From the NCBI GenBank assembly GCA_958298945.1, contig OY282610.1, positions 37,269,667 through 37,333,666 on the forward strand: a DNA stretch of 64,000 bases. The letters run 5' to 3'. The translations under genes and the position numbers were made by a program. Every line of letters starts with the position of its first letter. Position 1 is the stretch's first letter. This document shows positions 60,786 to 64,000 of this stretch, in pieces. The notes beneath the pieces were generated by a model. The model had not been told where the DNA came from. It made no database searches and worked only from the letters and a program-made list of their open reading frames with translations. Source of the stretch: Atherix ibis. Lineage: Eukaryota; Arthropoda; Insecta; Diptera; Athericidae.

Positions 60786-61787
60786 CAGGGTGTGTTTTAT
60801 GTTCCAGGTCGAAGTTTTTTTTTTTAATAACTTTCAAATGAAATAGAATTTAATAATTTATATTTTATTGATTGATTATGTGGTCTTTAGGATTATGTAT
60901 GAAATTAGATCTCGGTCATTTGGCCGTAGCGTAAGAGCGACCTCTTTTAAGCACATTTTTCATAACATTTTCGCAGACTTCTGGTGTTATTTCAGCAATT
61001 TTGGTTCGAATGTTGTCCTTAAGCATTGAGGTTGTGGTTGGTTTGTTAGTGTACACCTTTTCCTTCAAGTACCCCTATAAGAAAATAGAAAATACTTTTT
61101 AATATTATTCGGCCGGGAAGAATTTCTCTTACTGCTGTCCCGTTGTTATGACGCCTCGCGGCCTATTCTTCGTACGTTGTGTGGAGATCCTTGATAATGG
61201 ATTCCGCGTACTCTGCAATTCTGTTCCAAGCCGATTGGCTCTTCAGCATGCACTCAACTATGTTTTCTGGACTGATGGAACGGTCCAGATTTCTCTCCAG
61301 TTCTGCCCGTGTCCCCTCGTAGAGGGGGCACTGGAAGAACACGTGTTCTGCATCTTCGATCACATCGCGACAATGATAACAGTTTTGGGTCTTGGTGGAA
61401 CCACATGTTCTGTAGTCAGAATAATGTTCCGATAGTGGTCACCAGTAACTGTTACAGCATTGCCTCCAGCATCCTCAAACAAACATTGCCCAATGATGCC
61501 GCCGGCCCAAATGCCGCACCATACAGTTACTCTACGAGGGTTTAGTGGTCTTTGGTGTATCAGTTGAGGGTTTTCAGTGCCCCAATAGCCACTATTCTGT
61601 TTATTAACAAAGCCAGCCAAGTCAAAGTGAGCTTTGTAATACACATACGCGGTGACGTATTTAGATGTTCCGTAATAATTTATTATCGATCACATTCTAC
61701 GACTGTTAAATGCTAATAGACCAATTTCAACCAAACCAAAATGGCGACCAAAAAAAAATCGACCTTGGAACATAAAAAGCCTTCAAA
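60786..61787 (-). mobile_element. DD41D-type mariner interrupted by a LINE fragment
   Basis: Both ends contain TTTTATGTTCCA followed by GGTCGA or AGGTCGA in inverted orientation (60796 and, on minus, 61778), with TA just outside each end. The minus strand has AHFDLAGFVNKQNSGYWGTE (first catalytic block; it starts at Ala, so the preceding Asp-Glu is disturbed). It continues with QLIHQRPLNPRRVTVWCGIW, AGGIIGQCLFEDAGGNAVTV and DHYRNI (61640-61410). Then comes foreign LINE sequence, and the C-terminus resumes at about 61080 with YLKEKVYTNKPTTTSMLKDN and VCENVMKNVLKRGRS. The second and third catalytic blocks are missing. Confidence 0.82.
61085..61385 (-). mobile_element. R1-type LINE 3' fragment inserted in the mariner
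   Basis: On the minus strand: a Cys-Tyr-His-Cys-type zinc segment leading into VIEDAEHVFFQCPLYEGTRA (61363-61310), then ENIVECMLKSQSAWNRIAEY and a short acidic end TTYEE (stop near 61163), followed by a short 3' untranslated part. This C-terminal motif order (C-x-x-C…H…C, then ENIV-x-x-ML) is typical of R1/LOA-like LINEs. Same orientation as the host mariner. It replaces the mariner core rather than splitting it cleanly. Confidence 0.75.
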
Positions 61788-62067
61788 TAAAGAATTAACA
61801 GTTTTTTTGTATCTATAAACGCAAATTTTAATCTATTTACAAAAAAATAATTTTAATTATATTTTATATGCATTTAGTAATTTTTATTAAACTATTTTTC
61901 CCATGTTAAAAATATCTAACAAAAAAAAAATATTGATATTTACGAGTAAAGGGCAAAAACATTCCATTTAGGAGGCAGCATCGTTGAGCGGTCTTCCTTC
62001 ATGTCTTCTTATATGTTCATATATTTCCGTAAAATAATCTGCTTATAACACATTATATCTTGTTGTA

Positions 62068-62190
62068 GAAAGTATTTACAATTGCTTAAAATATTGTAAT
62101 TAAAAACATGTTTTTTTTTAATTACAATATTTTAAGCAATTGTAAATACTTTCAAAAATTCGCTTAAAATATTGTAATTAAAAACATGTT
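62068..62190. repeat. Perfect 39-bp hairpin plus a third direct copy
   Basis: 62068-62106 (GAAAGTATTTACAATTGCTT…) is exactly complementary to 62115-62153 with an 8-base spacer (CATGTTTT). A third copy of the inner part (GCTTAAAATATTGTAATTAA…) follows in forward orientation at 62162-62190. The order is therefore forward, inverted, forward. Confidence 0.95.
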
Positions 62191-62261
62191 CAAATGCTTC
62201 AATATTTTGTAAAGTTTTTTAACATTTTTAGAAGAAAAAAATTCAATTATATATAAATTTG

Positions 62262-62277
62262 TTCCTTTTATTTTTAG
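62262..62277 (+). other. Splice acceptor of the SEC61 gamma coding exon
   Basis: TTCCTTTTATTTTTAG is a strong pyrimidine tract plus AG; the exon begins at 62278, 15 bases before the start codon, so an untranslated first exon is expected upstream. Confidence 0.7.
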
Positions 62278-62292
62278 ATTGACTCTACAAAT

Positions 62293-62499
62293 ATGGACAA
62301 GTTTATGAAATATTGTGAACCCGGCCGTGTATTTGCCAAGGATTCTCTGCGATTAGTGAAACGTTGCACAAAGCCAGATCGAAGAGAATTTCAAAAAATC
62401 GCCATCGCAACCGCTATTGGATTTTGTATAATGGGATTTATTGGATTCTTTGTAAAATTGATTCATATTCCAATTAATAATATTATAGTTGGATCGTAA
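62293..62499 (+). CDS. Sec61gamma: SEC61 gamma, protein translocon subunit
   Basis: Complete 68-residue protein in one exon. SEC61 gamma is the small tail-anchored subunit of the heterotrimeric Sec61 channel in the endoplasmic reticulum membrane; it clamps the two halves of the alpha subunit during protein translocation. Visible: an amphipathic N-terminal part with [20 protein letters not shown], which packs on the alpha subunit and ribosome side, then one membrane segment at about 36-62 ([20 protein letters not shown]), and the invariant short lumenal end NNIIVGS. It has the usual family length and matches the fly protein I know of at most positions; unusual is Lys-Tyr-Cys at 6-8 where flies have Lys-Phe-Ala. 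No stops or shifts, and codons look normal. The only clearly functional complete gene in the window. Confidence 0.96.
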   Translation: MDKFMKYCEPGRVFAKDSLRLVKRCTKPDRREFQKIAIATAIGFCIMGFIGFFVKLIHIPINNIIVGS

Positions 62500-62646
62500 A
62501 ATTTCTTCTTGTTTTTCCATTTCCATTTAACAAACATAAATCGAACATCATCTTTATAAAAAAATATTTAGATAAATTTCATACAATATTTTATAATAGA
62601 GTAAATGTAATTGTTAAAATTAATTATAGATTAATTTAATTTTATA

Positions 62647-62652
62647 AATAAA
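62647..62652 (+). terminator. Candidate polyadenylation signal of SEC61 gamma
   Basis: AATAAA about 148 bases past the stop codon, followed by an A-rich stretch. In AT-rich DNA such hexamers are frequent, so support is modest. Confidence 0.4.
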
Positions 62653-63570
62653 AATATTTAAAAAAAAAGAGATTTACGATCATGTATAAAAAAATAATTA
62701 ATTAATGGATAAAGTTTTATTGTATAATGAAATTATTTGTTATTTCCTTCACTTTCATTTAATTGAAAATATCGAAAGAGAAAAAACTATTTTGCAATTT
62801 TCTATTTTTCATAATATCATAAATTAGTTTATTATCATAAAATCATTTTTAAAAATGTAAAGTAAATCTTGAAAATGTATGTAAAAAAAAAACAACACGA
62901 AATTCCTTTAGATGTATAATAATTTTTATTGAAAATATCGCATTTTTTTAAAAAAAGGAAAAAAAACACAAACTTTAATAAATAAATTGTTTTTATAAAA
63001 GTTGCCATCTTTTATTTTATTATTTTAATAAACATTTTTTAAATAAATTTGCGATGCGGACAATCAAGTTGAATATGATGAACATTATAAACAAGATTAA
63101 AGTACAGAATATTTATAAAAATAATGATAAATAATAGAGAAATAAATTTTCATTAGGTTTTTCCTAAAAAAAAATATTTCGACAAGTCATAACTTAAGAA
63201 ATATTTTTTTTTAAGAAAAGACCTAAGAAATGTTTGCCGTTCATTTTTTCTTAACCGATGAATAATATTCATCAATTTTTCTAGACCTTAATTTTATTAG
63301 GAAAAAAAACTATTTAACAAATTCCTATTTTAAATCAAAACTCGACTTTATTATTATTTATTTTTAATAATGAAATTCTTTTAAATCATAAAATTATAGG
63401 AGAATTATCTAATTGGAATTTAATTTTAATAGACTTTAGCTCTTATGAAAGGTTCAATTTGTGCTTTGGAAAATAAACTTAACTAAGACATAATTTAAAT
63501 TTAAGATTTTGATAAAATTTTTATTTAATTATATGTGTATTGATTGGACCTTGTCATTATCAATATTATA
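62653..63570. other. No gene seen
   Basis: Very AT-rich intergenic DNA with many A/T runs, no repeats or coding blocks recognised. Confidence 0.5.
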
Positions 63571-63572
63571 TA

Positions 63573-64000
63573 TCAGGTATATAAGCTTAAATCCGCTGTT
63601 TTTTAGTCAAAAAAAAACAAGTTTTTTTTTCATAGAAAGCAAAAACAAATTTATTCAAAGTACTTTTCCTCGCTAGCTACACATTTTTCCCATTTCTCGG
63701 GCAATTTGTGGATACCACGCCAAAAAAATTCCTTCTCTTTCGAGGCAAAACATCATTTTTGGACGAAAATTCCTTTCAAGCCATTTTCGGACGTCTTCGT
63801 AAGAATCGAAGTGCTGCTCAGCGAGCGCGTGACCCATCGACGAAAACAGGTGGTAGTCGGAAGGGGCCAGCGGGGTGAATAAGTGGGGTAGGGTAGTACC
63901 TCCCAGTTGAGTGCTTTCAAGTAGTTTCAGACCATTTTTGACGTGTGCGGTGGTCCGTTGTCGTGGAGGAAAATCAGCTTGTCATTCCTTTGTTGATAAT
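63573..64000 (-). mobile_element. Second Mos1-like mariner, cut by the window end
   Basis: Starts after TA (63571-63572) with TCAGGTATATAAGCTTAAAT, then the same 3' leader as the copy at 54430. On the minus strand it covers the C-terminal third of the transposase up to HDN of the second catalytic block, which here reads HDNGPPHTSKM followed by a stop in place of Val-Arg. It keeps the PTYSP segment that the first copy lost, but a one-base deletion follows it (about 63872). A 24-bp insertion-like stretch (63750-63774) disrupts the tail. Dead copy; independent lesions show the two copies diverged separately. Confidence 0.88.

Larger units (their letters stand above)
61790..62277 (+). other. Upstream/intron sequence of SEC61 gamma
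   Basis: AT-rich sequence ending in a splice acceptor. No first exon could be identified; it may lie here or further upstream. Contains the palindrome described separately. Confidence 0.4.

Noticed and set aside
1..64000. A new defence, biosynthetic or mobile-gene system
   Set aside because: No operon-like gene clusters or novel protein-coding systems are present; the unusual content is repeat structure and transposon rearrangement, reported as such.
1..64000. tRNA, rRNA or other structured RNA genes
   Set aside because: Scanning both strands for T-loop (GGTTCGA-type) plus A/B-box patterns gave no convincing candidate; this was by eye and could miss one.

Overview
The window is a repeat-rich, strongly AT-biased piece of an animal nuclear genome. 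It is almost certainly an insect: it carries many mariner lineages typical of insects, Jockey- and RTE-type LINE remnants, a canonical SEC61 gamma gene, and an exon of an H2.0/HLX-like homeobox gene with the long Asn/Gln runs common in fly-like insects. Species cannot be fixed from the sequence; Diptera is a guess. There is no prokaryotic gene organisation, CRISPR array, tRNA or rRNA that I can see.

Only two host genes are supported. (1) A minus-strand first coding exon (27731 down to a splice donor at 26845/26844) encodes 295 residues with poly-Asp, Gln-rich and Asn-rich tracts, an eh1-type repressor motif and a later RPTPIR motif that recalls Drosophila H2.0. No homeodomain exon is visible to its left, so 1-26843 may be largely first-intron sequence. 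(2) A plus-strand SEC61 gamma gene (CDS 62293-62499) encodes a complete 68-residue translocon subunit and is preceded by a splice acceptor.

Layout. 1.5-9.8 kb: mariner relics of several lineages and an RTE LINE. 10.6-14.3 kb: a Jockey LINE with a 12-bp target duplication, a truncated irritans-type mariner and another LINE relic. 16.2-22.2 kb: three different AT-rich minisatellites. 23.6-24.9 kb: LINE and mariner fragments. 25.25-33.8 kb: the H2.0-like exon bracketed by two copies of one 25-26 bp minisatellite, each preceded by the same roughly 100-bp non-tandem leader. 35.7-36.8 kb: another short-period array. 39.37-42.75 kb: a 3.4-kb heptamer satellite made only of A/T apart from rare G variants. 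43-44 kb: a decayed DD41D mariner. 47.8-49.8 kb: a 240-bp satellite rich in TGACC/GGTCA. 50.4-58.6 kb: a dense mariner block, including a composite element with inverted 5' ends, a Mos1-like element, a mellifera-type element and a DD34D element lying end to end with it. 60.8-61.8 kb: a mariner interrupted by a LINE 3' fragment. 62.1 kb: a perfect 39-bp hairpin. 62.3 kb: SEC61 gamma. 63.57 kb to the end: a second Mos1-like copy cut by the window edge.

Every transposase and reverse transcriptase seen is broken, so nothing here looks autonomous. Tandem arrays occupy roughly a fifth to a quarter of the window. The most interesting material is structural: a possibly mobile unit carrying its own minisatellite on both sides of a developmental-gene exon, a shared 25-27 bp period among arrays of unrelated sequence, and perfect palindromes that look like template-switch products.
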